Below, one piece after another: positions 45,391 to 53,203 of a stretch of 58,612 bases of DNA. Position 1 is the first letter of the stretch. Each line of letters starts with the position of its first letter. The notes under the pieces are model-generated. The model was not told the origin of the DNA. It ran no database searches and saw nothing but the letters and a program-made list of their open reading frames with translations. Origin of the DNA: an uncultured Oscillospiraceae bacterium (GTDB taxonomy: Bacteria; Bacillota; Clostridia; Oscillospirales; Ruminococcaceae); NCBI GenBank assembly GCA_934448295.1, contig CAKSEY010000019.1, positions 1 through 58,612 on the forward strand, written 5' to 3'. The position numbers and the translations under genes were made by a program.

Positions 45391-46590
45391 ATGGCAGAGG
45401 ATAAAACAATACAGATAATTTCAGTACTTAAGGATATTTCCGATGAAAACCACCCGGTCACCCAAAAGCAAATTCTTGAAGCGTTAAAAGATACCGGATG
45501 CGCAACAACGGAAAATGCTGCGACATTATCAAACTGTATTGATGATATACTTCGTCAGATCAATCCCTTGGAGTATTCTCCGGAGGTGGACTGCGATTAT
45601 AAGATCAAATATTGCGGCTATAAGGAAAATATCCTTGATATAAAGGAGCTGAAAAATGAATTAAAAAAGCTGAAACGCCGGCAGGGCGCAGATAAGCAGA
45701 CAATATCCGAACGGCTTTCCAAAATGCCTTCAAAGGTGCCTCCGATAACCGATATCCGATTTGTTCATTTGTTTAGTACGGAAGAAATGGATCAGCTTAT
45801 CCATGCAATAGTTTTTTCGGACACAGTTTCATCAAAAACAAAGGTAAAGCTGATAAAAAAGATAATATCCACAGCAAGCAGGTATTATGAAAATCCGCTG
45901 TTTGACCGAAAGAAAAATAAGCTGAAATTTGATTCGAACGGCATTTTCGGAAGAAAGAGCACTCTCCGCGCAGTTTCCGATAACGGGACGGGAGATGTAG
46001 ATATCGGCAGAAATGTTATGCAAATTCAGTCTGCAATAAATGACGGAGTGCAGATTAAATTTCGGTATAGCCGTTATAACTCTGAAAAAATCCTTGTGCC
46101 AAACGAAAAAACATCTCGTATCAGCCCTTTTCATATCGTCGTTTATCACGATATGTACTTTCTGCTTGGAAAAACAGATGATAAGGAAAACTATCTGCAT
46201 TTCCGTATCGACCTTATGAGCGATATTGAGGTATCGACTGATGAAAATGGCAAGCCGCTGAAACGGGTTTCTTCAGTCAGAATCGAACACTGGGACCCCG
46301 TTAAATATATGAGCGAGCATTTGTATATGGGTTACGATACCCCGCAGAGTATTACAATCAAAATTCCGCAGGACAAGTATACCGTGCTTCACAACTGGTT
46401 CGGGAATAAATTCAGAAAGCTGAAAAAGCCCTGCTGCGAGGGGTATGATTATGTTGAAGTCACCACATCTTCATCGCTTATCGTTCAGTGGGCAATGCAG
46501 TATTCCGATATCGTTGAGATAATGGACGAGGATATCCGTGAAAAAATCCGCGAATCTTTGAAAAAAACTGCGGAAAAGTATTCAAAATAG
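45391..46590 (+). CDS. WYL-domain regulator
   Basis: A 399-residue protein: an N-terminal winged helix (about 5-70), a coiled linker, and a WYL domain around residues 205-300 (VQIKFRYSRYNSEKILVPNE then YHDMYFLLGKTDDKENYLHF), then a C-terminal extension to YSDIVEIMD. WYL proteins sense nucleotides or DNA and often control defence genes. It follows the sigma-like gene by nine bases. A CTATCTTCA/TGAAGATAG hairpin at 46594-46618 just after it could lower downstream expression or protect the mRNA. Confidence 0.82.
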   Translation: MAEDKTIQIISVLKDISDENHPVTQKQILEALKDTGCATTENAATLSNCIDDILRQINPLEYSPEVDCDYKIKYCGYKENILDIKELKNELKKLKRRQGADKQTISERLSKMPSKVPPITDIRFVHLFSTEEMDQLIHAIVFSDTVSSKTKVKLIKKIISTASRYYENPLFDRKKNKLKFDSNGIFGRKSTLRAVSDNGTGDVDIGRNVMQIQSAINDGVQIKFRYSRYNSEKILVPNEKTSRISPFHIVVYHDMYFLLGKTDDKENYLHFRIDLMSDIEVSTDENGKPLKRVSSVRIEHWDPVKYMSEHLYMGYDTPQSITIKIPQDKYTVLHNWFGNKFRKLKKPCCEGYDYVEVTTSSSLIVQWAMQYSDIVEIMDEDIREKIRESLKKTAEKYSK

Positions 46591-46670
46591 CCGACTATCT
46601 TCAGAATGTTGAAGATAGCAGCTCCCATAATATAAATGTAAGCACAAAACAACTTTGAGGAGGTACAATT

Positions 46671-47231
46671 ATGACAATCAGCGAATTGTTGGAAAACGAA
46701 ACCATTGAACTGAATAATGGAATAGTATTGAAAAAGGGTACAAGAAATCCCAGACAGGGAATCAATGCCTTGAAAGAATTGCGCTGGGTGTATTATTCCA
46801 TAGAAGGAAAGTTTCCAGATGAGTGGAAAGCCTATGACGGTGTGCTCTTTATGCCATATTGTATAGACAAAAGCATCCTGCATGGTGCTGAGGAACATGT
46901 TTATTTCGGAGGTGTATCTAAGGGCATGCGCCCGAATATTGACGGGAATACAGGAAACATTCACCCCGAAAAACAGCCTGATTTTAACAAAGAAGAAGAT
47001 ATAATAAAGCAGTTGGTTTTGGTCGCAGGAAGCGGTCCAATGAATAATGATATGCCCGTATACGAACCTCATTATTACTATGAAGATAAAACAAAAAAGT
47101 GCTTTATTCCCCAAGCCTGTTATTATCCTCTTATCGATACAAAGGATAAGGAACAGGTGGAGAAAAGCTTCGGATTCAAATTTCTGAAAGCGATCTGGAC
47201 AGAATTAATCAGAAAAGGAGAGAAGCAATGA
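46671..47231 (+). CDS. Conserved-looking protein of unknown function
   Basis: A 186-residue soluble protein rich in Tyr and acidic residues, with no family recognised. Distinct segments are NALKELRWVYYSIEGKFPDE, YFGGVSKGMRPNIDGNTGNI and a C-terminal helix KAIWTELIRKGEKQ. AGGAGGT precedes the ATG. The stop overlaps the start of the next small gene (ATGA), so it belongs to the sigma-WYL-phosphatase operon. Confidence 0.7.
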   Translation: MTISELLENETIELNNGIVLKKGTRNPRQGINALKELRWVYYSIEGKFPDEWKAYDGVLFMPYCIDKSILHGAEEHVYFGGVSKGMRPNIDGNTGNIHPEKQPDFNKEEDIIKQLVLVAGSGPMNNDMPVYEPHYYYEDKTKKCFIPQACYYPLIDTKDKEQVEKSFGFKFLKAIWTELIRKGEKQ

Positions 47232-47482
47232 GCGTACAAACATTTGAAGCGGTTTTAGGTTATCTTAAGGAAAACGCGGAGCATCACGAGCTGGCGTAAC
47301 ATTTCGAGAAAGTCTCATTTGTCCCCGAAATATCCGTGGCTTTTAACAACAGACCGATTTGCCTCGACAATCAGTTGGAGGCTACCGTCACCTTCTATTG
47401 CAGCGCCGCCCAAGTCCGTGTGTTTTTCAATCGGGGGCGACTTTGTTTCAACAATAGCAATGCTAAAGAAAGCGGCTCGTGA
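47228..47482 (+). pseudogene. Small gene with one in-frame TAA
   Basis: From ATG 47228 the frame reads SVQTFEAVLGYLKENAEHHE, meets TAA at 47297, and continues in the same frame with VSFVPEISVAFNNRPICLDN then QLEATVTF for another 61 codons to TGA 47480. The smooth reading after the stop suggests a recent nonsense change. Family not recognised. Confidence 0.5.
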
Positions 47483-47494
47483 AAGGAATTTACA

Positions 47495-48187
47495 ATGATA
47501 ATTTACTGTATGAGTGATATTCACGGTTGCCTTGCAGAATTTGAGGACGCACTTTCACTTGTTCTTGATGATATCGAACAGGGCAAGGCAAAGCTCATTC
47601 TTCTTGGTGATTATGTCCACGGCGGTCCGGATAACTGCGGTGTTCTGGATATGATAATGAAGCTTCAGGAGCGTTTCGGTTCGAACAAAATTGTTGCTCT
47701 GCTCGGCAACCACGATGAATGGGTAGTCAACGGATCATCAACCATAAGCAACAATTCTGTATATGCTCGTATAGAGGAATGTGGAGATGACAGCGATGAT
47801 AAGAGGTATATCAACTGGCTTTCTTCCCTTCCGCTGTATTATGTGGAGGGAAACACGATTTTCGTTCACGCTGGTATTGATGAAGAAGCGGGTGATATGT
47901 GGGAATGGGGAACATCAGAAGATATATTCACCTCAAAATATCCCGCTGAAACCGGCAAAATCGAGGGACTTGATATGAAAGTAGTCGCAGGTCATGTCGG
48001 CACCGCCGAAATATCCGGCGACAAGTTCTTCCACGACATTTTTTTTGACGGAGAATCTCACTATTACATAGACGGCACTGTTCTCAACAGCGGAGTTATT
48101 CCGGTACTTATGGTTGATACGGAAAATGATAAGTATTATCAGGTAACAGACTCGGGAAAATGGCTGATTGAACCTTACGAAGAATAA
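47495..48187 (+). CDS. Calcineurin-like phosphoesterase, copy 1
   Basis: A 230-residue PPP-type metallophosphatase: SDIHGCLAEFED, LLGDYVHGGPDN, LLGNHDEW, VHAGID and VAGHVGT mark the dinuclear metal site. The usual VDRG is YVHGG, so the Arg that binds phosphate is changed, which may alter substrate choice. AAAGGA lies upstream. It is in tandem with copy 2. Protein serine/threonine phosphatase or Ap4A-hydrolase-like activity is possible. Confidence 0.85.
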   Translation: MIIYCMSDIHGCLAEFEDALSLVLDDIEQGKAKLILLGDYVHGGPDNCGVLDMIMKLQERFGSNKIVALLGNHDEWVVNGSSTISNNSVYARIEECGDDSDDKRYINWLSSLPLYYVEGNTIFVHAGIDEEAGDMWEWGTSEDIFTSKYPAETGKIEGLDMKVVAGHVGTAEISGDKFFHDIFFDGESHYYIDGTVLNSGVIPVLMVDTENDKYYQVTDSGKWLIEPYEE

Positions 48188-48223
48188 GGCTTAAGGGACA
48201 AGCGAATAAAGGGGGATTTCTTT

Positions 48224-48916
48224 ATGACTTATGTTATAAGCGATATTCACGGAATGTACGACAAATATGCAGAAATTCTTCGCCAAATTGACTTTAAAGA
48301 AAGCGATATTCTTTATGTGATAGGCGATGTAGTGGATCGTGGAGAAGCGCCTATGAAGGTATTGCTTGACATGATGAGCCGTCCAAATGTGTATCCTCTT
48401 ATGGGGAATCATGACTTAATAGCTCTGGAACTGCTTCCGAAAATAGATAAAATACTTGAGAAAAGTGGCGGGCTTGATGGCAAACTTTCACAGGTGCTTC
48501 AGGTGTGGATCAGTGACACCGGAAAGACTACGCTTTCAGACTTTTGCAAACTCGACTCCCGCCAGAGAAGAAAAGTTATTGATTATCTTAAAGAATTCAC
48601 ATTGTTAGAAACAGTCGATGTCGGAGATAAATCTTTTGTGCTTGTTCACGCTGGGCTTGGAAATTACAAGCCTGGAAAGAAATTAAGCGAATACACGGAC
48701 GACGACTTGCTTTCCTGCCGACCCGACCCATCGCAGCAGTATTTTGACGACAATAGCATATTTACGGTTATGGGGCATACTCCTACGCCGTATTTCTCGG
48801 GAAAGCCAGAAATCTATAAGAACGGCAGGAATATCTTTATAGACTGCGGCGCGTGCTACCCGAAAGGACGTCTGGGGTGCCTGTGCCTTGATACGTTCGA
48901 AGAATATTATGCGTGA
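48224..48916 (+). CDS. Calcineurin-like phosphoesterase, copy 2
   Basis: A 230-residue PPP-family phosphatase with the full signature: SDIHGMYDKY, VIGDVVDRGEAP, MGNHDL, VHAGLG and VMGHTPTPYF. The VDRG Arg is kept, unlike in copy 1. AAAGGGGG precedes the ATG. It has the same length as copy 1 but is clearly diverged, so this is an old duplication. Last gene of the operon. Confidence 0.88.
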   Translation: MTYVISDIHGMYDKYAEILRQIDFKESDILYVIGDVVDRGEAPMKVLLDMMSRPNVYPLMGNHDLIALELLPKIDKILEKSGGLDGKLSQVLQVWISDTGKTTLSDFCKLDSRQRRKVIDYLKEFTLLETVDVGDKSFVLVHAGLGNYKPGKKLSEYTDDDLLSCRPDPSQQYFDDNSIFTVMGHTPTPYFSGKPEIYKNGRNIFIDCGACYPKGRLGCLCLDTFEEYYA

Positions 48917-49245
48917 CTTTGGGAAGAAAATATTGTGAAAACGTGATCATTTACGCAAGGAGCAAAAAACCAGTGAAGAACTGCAGTTTTCACTTAATGA
49001 CCTATATGGCTATGAGGGCGAGCTCTGCGGTGTATTGATTGGTGATTACAGTCACAGTGTTACGCTCAACTACAATTCTGAATATCGATTTGCCTTCCAC
49101 ACTGGGGGAGGTCACCTCACACTCCCAGAGTTTATCCGCCGAAAGATACCGGTGAAGTAGAATATCTTGCAGCTGCATCGGGGCGCTCTCCAGCGTTGCC
49201 CTGTTTTGCTGCATTTTTAGCTTTGGTATGTTTTTCGGGTTTATT
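48917..49245. other. Boundary region before the prophage-like segment
   Basis: A minus-strand frame at 49002-49256 (ending NTVTVITNQYTAELALIAI) looks protein-like in its C-terminal half but starts inside IS256-derived sequence and matches no known family. It is probably a gene remnant. Confidence 0.35.
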
Positions 49246-49274
49246 CGCGTTTGCACAGTTATTTTTTCAGACCC
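49246..49274 (+). mobile_element. Solo IS256-type right end
   Basis: The sequence TTTGCACAGTTATTTTTTCA and then GACCC matches the right terminus of the IS256 relic at 2140-2164 at all but one base. No transposase remains next to it. It sits three bases beyond the stop of the recombinase gene, at the edge of the prophage-like segment. Confidence 0.7.
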
Positions 49275-49277
49275 TGT

Positions 49278-50843
49278 TTATCTTTCAACTTCGACCTTAA
49301 TTCCAGATTTCAATTCAACAGTACAATTGTCTTCCCAGACGGTAATCTCCTTGAGCCACCGCCGGGCAAGGCTCTCGTCAAACTCGGTAAGCTCGGAATC
49401 CTGCTGCTCAATGAACTCGTTCAGCTCATTGATACGCTTGACCTGTTCGTCACGGACGGCGGTGTCGGTGAAGTTCTTCTGTTTCATCTCACGAAGTCGG
49501 AATATCTCATCGGCAATGTCGTTGTAGTCCTCCTTGCGGGAAGCGTGGTTGATAAGATCCTGCTGAAGTTCAGCCAGCCGCTTGTCTATCTCCAAAGCCA
49601 GCTCATCTTCATACCCACGAAGCACCACTGCAAGGTTGTCCCGAAGCCGCTTCTGATAGGTGCTTCTACTGCCGAGGAGCTCATTGAATGCCTGCACGAC
49701 CACATTTTTCAGCACTTCTTCGCTTACCGTCCGAGCGTGACAAATCACACCTGTCGGCTGCAAACGGCTAAGACAGCGCCAGACGATAGAACGGCAGCCA
49801 TGATTGTTCCAGTGAACACGGCGAAACAGCTCGCCGCACTCCCCGCAGACTATCATCTGCGAAAACACGTGGTTACTGCTGAAACCATGTTTTCTCCCGT
49901 TAGGGCTGACTTTTACAAGCCTGCGGCGAACAAGTTCGTCCTGAACACGCATAAAAATCTCTTTTGGAATAATTGCTTCGTGGTCGTTCTCAACGTAGTA
50001 CTGCGGCATTATCCCGTTGTTCTTTATGCGCTTTTTGGAAAGATAATCCACCGTGTAGGTCTTTTGAAGAAGCGCATCGCCCATGTACTTTTCGTTGCGC
50101 AGTATCTTTGCTACCGTGCTTGTGTGCCAACGAGGATTCCCCGCGCCGGTGAGTATTCCGTCACGCTCCAACCCGGCGGCTATCTTATCGGTACTGTAAC
50201 CGTCAAGGTACTCACGGAAAATCCTTCGCACCACCTCTGCCTGCTCCGGGTCGATCACAAGTCTGCCGTTCTCGTCCTTGGTGTAGCCGAGGAAACGGCT
50301 GTGGTTGACCTGCACCTCACCACGCTGATAGCGGAACTGCAAGCCCAGTTTCACATTCTGACTAAGCGACTGCGATTCCTGTTGTGCCAGCGAAGCCATT
50401 ATCGTAAGCAAAACCTCACCTTTTGCGTCCAGAGTGTTGATGTTCTCTTTCTCGAAGAATACGGGAATATTACGCTCCTTAAGCTGACGTATGTATTTAA
50501 GGCAGTCAAGCGTGTTACGGGCAAATCGGCTTATGGACTTTGTGATAATCATGTCGATTCTGCCGTCCATACAGTCGGCTATCATACGGTTGAATTCCTC
50601 ACGCTTTTTGGTATTCGTGCCGGAGATACCGTCATCTGCGTAAATACCCGCAAATGCCCATTCGGGGTTTCGGGTGATCTGCTCTGTATAATGCGAAACT
50701 TGAGCTTCGTAGCTGGTCGCTTGCTCATCGCTGTCCGTGCTGATGCGGCAGTACGCAGCCACACGCAGCTTTGGTTTTTCCGTTTCATTCTGCTGTGAGT
50801 TAGCCCGCTGGGGTCTTGCCGGGATTATCGTTATGTTACTCAA
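49278..50843 (-). CDS. Large serine recombinase 1
   Basis: A 521-residue site-specific recombinase. N-terminal resolvase domain with the catalytic Ser in AAYCRIST (S35) and DDGISGTNTKKR plus ITKSISRFARN; then the Recombinase domain (FREYLDGYSTDKIAAGLERD), a zinc ribbon (VCGECGELFRR ... CLSRLQPTGVICHA) and a C-terminal coiled coil (about 400-490). It would integrate or excise a mobile element. It overlaps the next recombinase gene by eight bases. Confidence 0.93.
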   Translation of the reverse strand: MSNITIIPARPQRANSQQNETEKPKLRVAAYCRISTDSDEQATSYEAQVSHYTEQITRNPEWAFAGIYADDGISGTNTKKREEFNRMIADCMDGRIDMIITKSISRFARNTLDCLKYIRQLKERNIPVFFEKENINTLDAKGEVLLTIMASLAQQESQSLSQNVKLGLQFRYQRGEVQVNHSRFLGYTKDENGRLVIDPEQAEVVRRIFREYLDGYSTDKIAAGLERDGILTGAGNPRWHTSTVAKILRNEKYMGDALLQKTYTVDYLSKKRIKNNGIMPQYYVENDHEAIIPKEIFMRVQDELVRRRLVKVSPNGRKHGFSSNHVFSQMIVCGECGELFRRVHWNNHGCRSIVWRCLSRLQPTGVICHARTVSEEVLKNVVVQAFNELLGSRSTYQKRLRDNLAVVLRGYEDELALEIDKRLAELQQDLINHASRKEDYNDIADEIFRLREMKQKNFTDTAVRDEQVKRINELNEFIEQQDSELTEFDESLARRWLKEITVWEDNCTVELKSGIKVEVER

Positions 50844-51273
50844 TGTTCGTCACCTCTGTCTTTATCAATCCATACATATATTCTGCCTGCCGAACAGGAT
50901 CCTCGAAATAATCTGCTGCGCTGATAAATGTGAACCGCACAGGGATATTCATCGACCGTTCTTTTCTTACATGACCGTTTCTGCCGAGCCGTTCAGCACG
51001 GCTTTGGAGCTCCTCTGCTGCAGCATTGAACATCTCCTCGCTGATTATCGGAGGGTAAAAGTCATCTCCCAAGTAGCGGCGGTTCCGCAACATCAGTTTG
51101 ATAGTGCCGTGATTTCCTGCGATACCTGCGTTTTCGGCCGCTTTTTTCAGCGAATCGCCGCTGAGGTAGTTTTCAAATAATCTCCGAACCTGCTCTGCCG
51201 CAGTTTCATCAATCACCGCTTTTCCGTTCTCAATGCGATAGCCGTAAGGAATATGCTCCACTCTACTCATCAA
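50836..51273 (-). CDS. Recombinase without catalytic domain
   Basis: A 145-residue protein containing only the DNA-binding Recombinase domain: HIPYGYRIENGKAVIDETAA, LFENYLSGDSLKKAAENAGI and LGDDFYPPIISEEMFN. There is no resolvase domain or catalytic Ser. It lies between, and overlaps, two full recombinase genes. Such a protein might act as a directionality or accessory factor; that is inference. Confidence 0.8.
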   Translation of the reverse strand: MMSRVEHIPYGYRIENGKAVIDETAAEQVRRLFENYLSGDSLKKAAENAGIAGNHGTIKLMLRNRRYLGDDFYPPIISEEMFNAAAEELQSRAERLGRNGHVRKERSMNIPVRFTFISAADYFEDPVRQAEYMYGLIKTEVTNIE

Positions 51274-52837
51274 TCCTTTCTCTGAGCGTCAATCCGCATT
51301 TCAGCACAAAGCCGATCTCATTGCGAGAAAATGCACAAATGCGGTCAACCAGTTTTGAAAACAAGTCTGCGTCAAATTCCGTGAACATTCTCCCACGCTC
51401 GACCAGTTTTATCAGCCGCTCGGTTTCTTTCAGCTTTGCGCCATCTCCTGTGACTGAACTGCTGAGCGTATCAATTTCAGCACGGTATTCATCGGTCTGA
51501 GCCATTATTGCGTTCAACTCCCGACCAAAAAGCGCTCTGTCAATAAAACCGTTCGCCATAAGTCGTGTAAGAGTTTCCTGCTGACCCGTATTCTGCTCAA
51601 TCAACAGCCGAAGCTGCTGTATTCGCTGAATGCTGCTGTCCGTTGACGAACTGCGTAATGTCAGCAAATACGGATTCAAAATCAGCTTGTGACCGAAAAC
51701 CAGCTTGTTCATCATTGTAACAAAAGCGAGCTTGATGTCATCGTCCCTAATGAACTTCATTGAACAGCCTTCCTTATTATATATGTGAGTGCTGCAGCAC
51801 CACGCTTCATACGTTTCACCGCCAAGCCTGTGAGTTCTGTGTTTTAGCGTAGCACCACACTCACCGCAGACTATCTTTCCCGAAAAGCAATACCGCAGCT
51901 GATACTTGTGGCTACCCTTAGTAACGTTCTTTTCAACGGAGTGTCTGTCTATCAAAGCAGAAGCTGATTCAAAGTCAGCCTTGCTGATTATCCCCTCGTG
52001 ATGATCAGCAACCAGATACTTATCCAACTGTCCGTAATTCACGCAGCGGCGAAAAGACTCATCTGTAAAGGTTTTTTGGAAAACTGCGTTTCCTGTGTAA
52101 TTCTCATTTTTCAGAATTCTGAGAATACTCGACTGACACCAGTGCTTTCCACGGGCAGGGACAATATTATCCGAGTCCAGGTTTCTTGCAATGTGCATTA
52201 CTCCTTTTCCCGAGAGAAATTCAGCAAAAATGCGCTTAACAATTTCCGCTTGTTCAGTATTAACTTCAAGTTGCTCGCTGTTCCATCTGTAACCATACGG
52301 CGGTGAGTTCATTTTGTATGTCCCGCTCTGAAACCGCTGTCTTATAGACCACTTTTCGTTACCGGATATTGACACTGATTCGTTCTCTGCAAGGCTGCTG
52401 AGAACCGCAAGCACCAGCTCGCTTTCCATTGAAGTGGTGTTGATATTCTCCTTTTCAAAATATATTGCTACATTTATTGCAAGCAGCTTTCGCACCATTT
52501 CAAGGCAGTCAGTAGTATTCCTTGCAAATCGGCTTATGGACTTTGTGATGATGAAGTCAATTTGACCCGCTTCGCAATCGGAAAGCAGCCGCATAAGTTC
52601 AGAGCGCTTTTCCTTTTTAGTACCGCTTATTCCCTCATCATAGTACAGGCCTGCGAAATTCCAGTTTTCGTGCGCCTGAATGTAGGTTTCATAGTGCTTC
52701 TTCTGTTCAGCAAGGCTTTCAAGCTGATCGTCAGAACCTGTCGACACACGGCAGTATGCCGCAACACGGAGCTTTTTATCAGAACCCGTAGTACGTTGGT
52801 TGGCTTCAATTTTTGTTACAGTTTTCACTTTTTTCAC
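51263..52837 (-). CDS. Large serine recombinase 2
   Basis: A 524-residue serine recombinase with the catalytic Ser in AAYCRVST (S32), EGISGTKKEKR and ITKSISRFARN, the Recombinase domain (FAEFLSGKGVMHIARNLDSD), a zinc ribbon (VCGECGATLKHRT ... CCSTHIYNKEGC) and a C-terminal coiled coil. Recombinases 1 and 2 resemble each other in layout but are diverged. Confidence 0.93.
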   Translation of the reverse strand: MKKVKTVTKIEANQRTTGSDKKLRVAAYCRVSTGSDDQLESLAEQKKHYETYIQAHENWNFAGLYYDEGISGTKKEKRSELMRLLSDCEAGQIDFIITKSISRFARNTTDCLEMVRKLLAINVAIYFEKENINTTSMESELVLAVLSSLAENESVSISGNEKWSIRQRFQSGTYKMNSPPYGYRWNSEQLEVNTEQAEIVKRIFAEFLSGKGVMHIARNLDSDNIVPARGKHWCQSSILRILKNENYTGNAVFQKTFTDESFRRCVNYGQLDKYLVADHHEGIISKADFESASALIDRHSVEKNVTKGSHKYQLRYCFSGKIVCGECGATLKHRTHRLGGETYEAWCCSTHIYNKEGCSMKFIRDDDIKLAFVTMMNKLVFGHKLILNPYLLTLRSSSTDSSIQRIQQLRLLIEQNTGQQETLTRLMANGFIDRALFGRELNAIMAQTDEYRAEIDTLSSSVTGDGAKLKETERLIKLVERGRMFTEFDADLFSKLVDRICAFSRNEIGFVLKCGLTLRERIDE

Positions 52838-52879
52838 CTCTCTTCGGTGTTGACATATTAACTCTAAACCGAGATATTA

Positions 52880-53149
52880 TCAACGTATTTTCGGTAATAT
52901 CTCGACATTCATAGGTAAAAAAGTACGGCGGTTAAAAGCGGTCAGTTTGTTGAATTCGTCAACTGTGATAAGTCCCTCGGATTTCAGCTTTTCTGCTATG
53001 CGCTGTGCCACATAATAATCGAAATCACGCTGGATCTCTTCCTGCGTAATCTGTTTTGAAGCCGCTTGTATATCGGGTTCGGTTCTGACGGGCAGATTTT
53101 CAGCGTTTTTCTCTACCTCATTCATGCGGGTCGTAAAATTGTTATACAC
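52880..53149 (-). CDS. Small SHOCT-like protein
   Basis: An 89-residue protein. The C-terminal stretch AEKLKSEGLITVDEFNKLTA resembles the SHOCT short helix pair often found next to recombinases in Clostridia elements. Start GTG 53149 is chosen because AGGAGG lies seven bases upstream; the frame is open to an ATG at 53197, but that part is the conserved leader hairpin. Confidence 0.7.
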   Translation of the reverse strand: MYNNFTTRMNEVEKNAENLPVRTEPDIQAASKQITQEEIQRDFDYYVAQRIAEKLKSEGLITVDEFNKLTAFNRRTFLPMNVEILPKIR

Positions 53150-53200
53150 AAAAACACCTCCTGCCTTATAGCCTTGGCAGAAGGTGTTCTTGGACATATT
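53150..53200 (-). promoter_or_regulatory. Conserved leader hairpin, copy 1
   Basis: On the minus strand CTGCC-AAGGCTATAA-GGCAG forms a hairpin directly before AGGAGG. The surrounding bases also encode a short peptide (MSKNTFCQGYKAGG). A similar block at 57555-57605 precedes another gene of the same segment. Confidence 0.55.
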
Positions 53201-53203
53201 ACC

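Noticed and set aside
46594..46618. Terminator after the WYL gene
   Set aside because: The CTATCTTCA/TGAAGATAG hairpin has no T-run, so it is noted only as a possible processing or stability element.
49251..50798. 515-codon open frame on the plus strand
   Set aside because: It lies antisense to serine recombinase 1, whose motifs are all present on the other strand; the plus-strand product has no domain.
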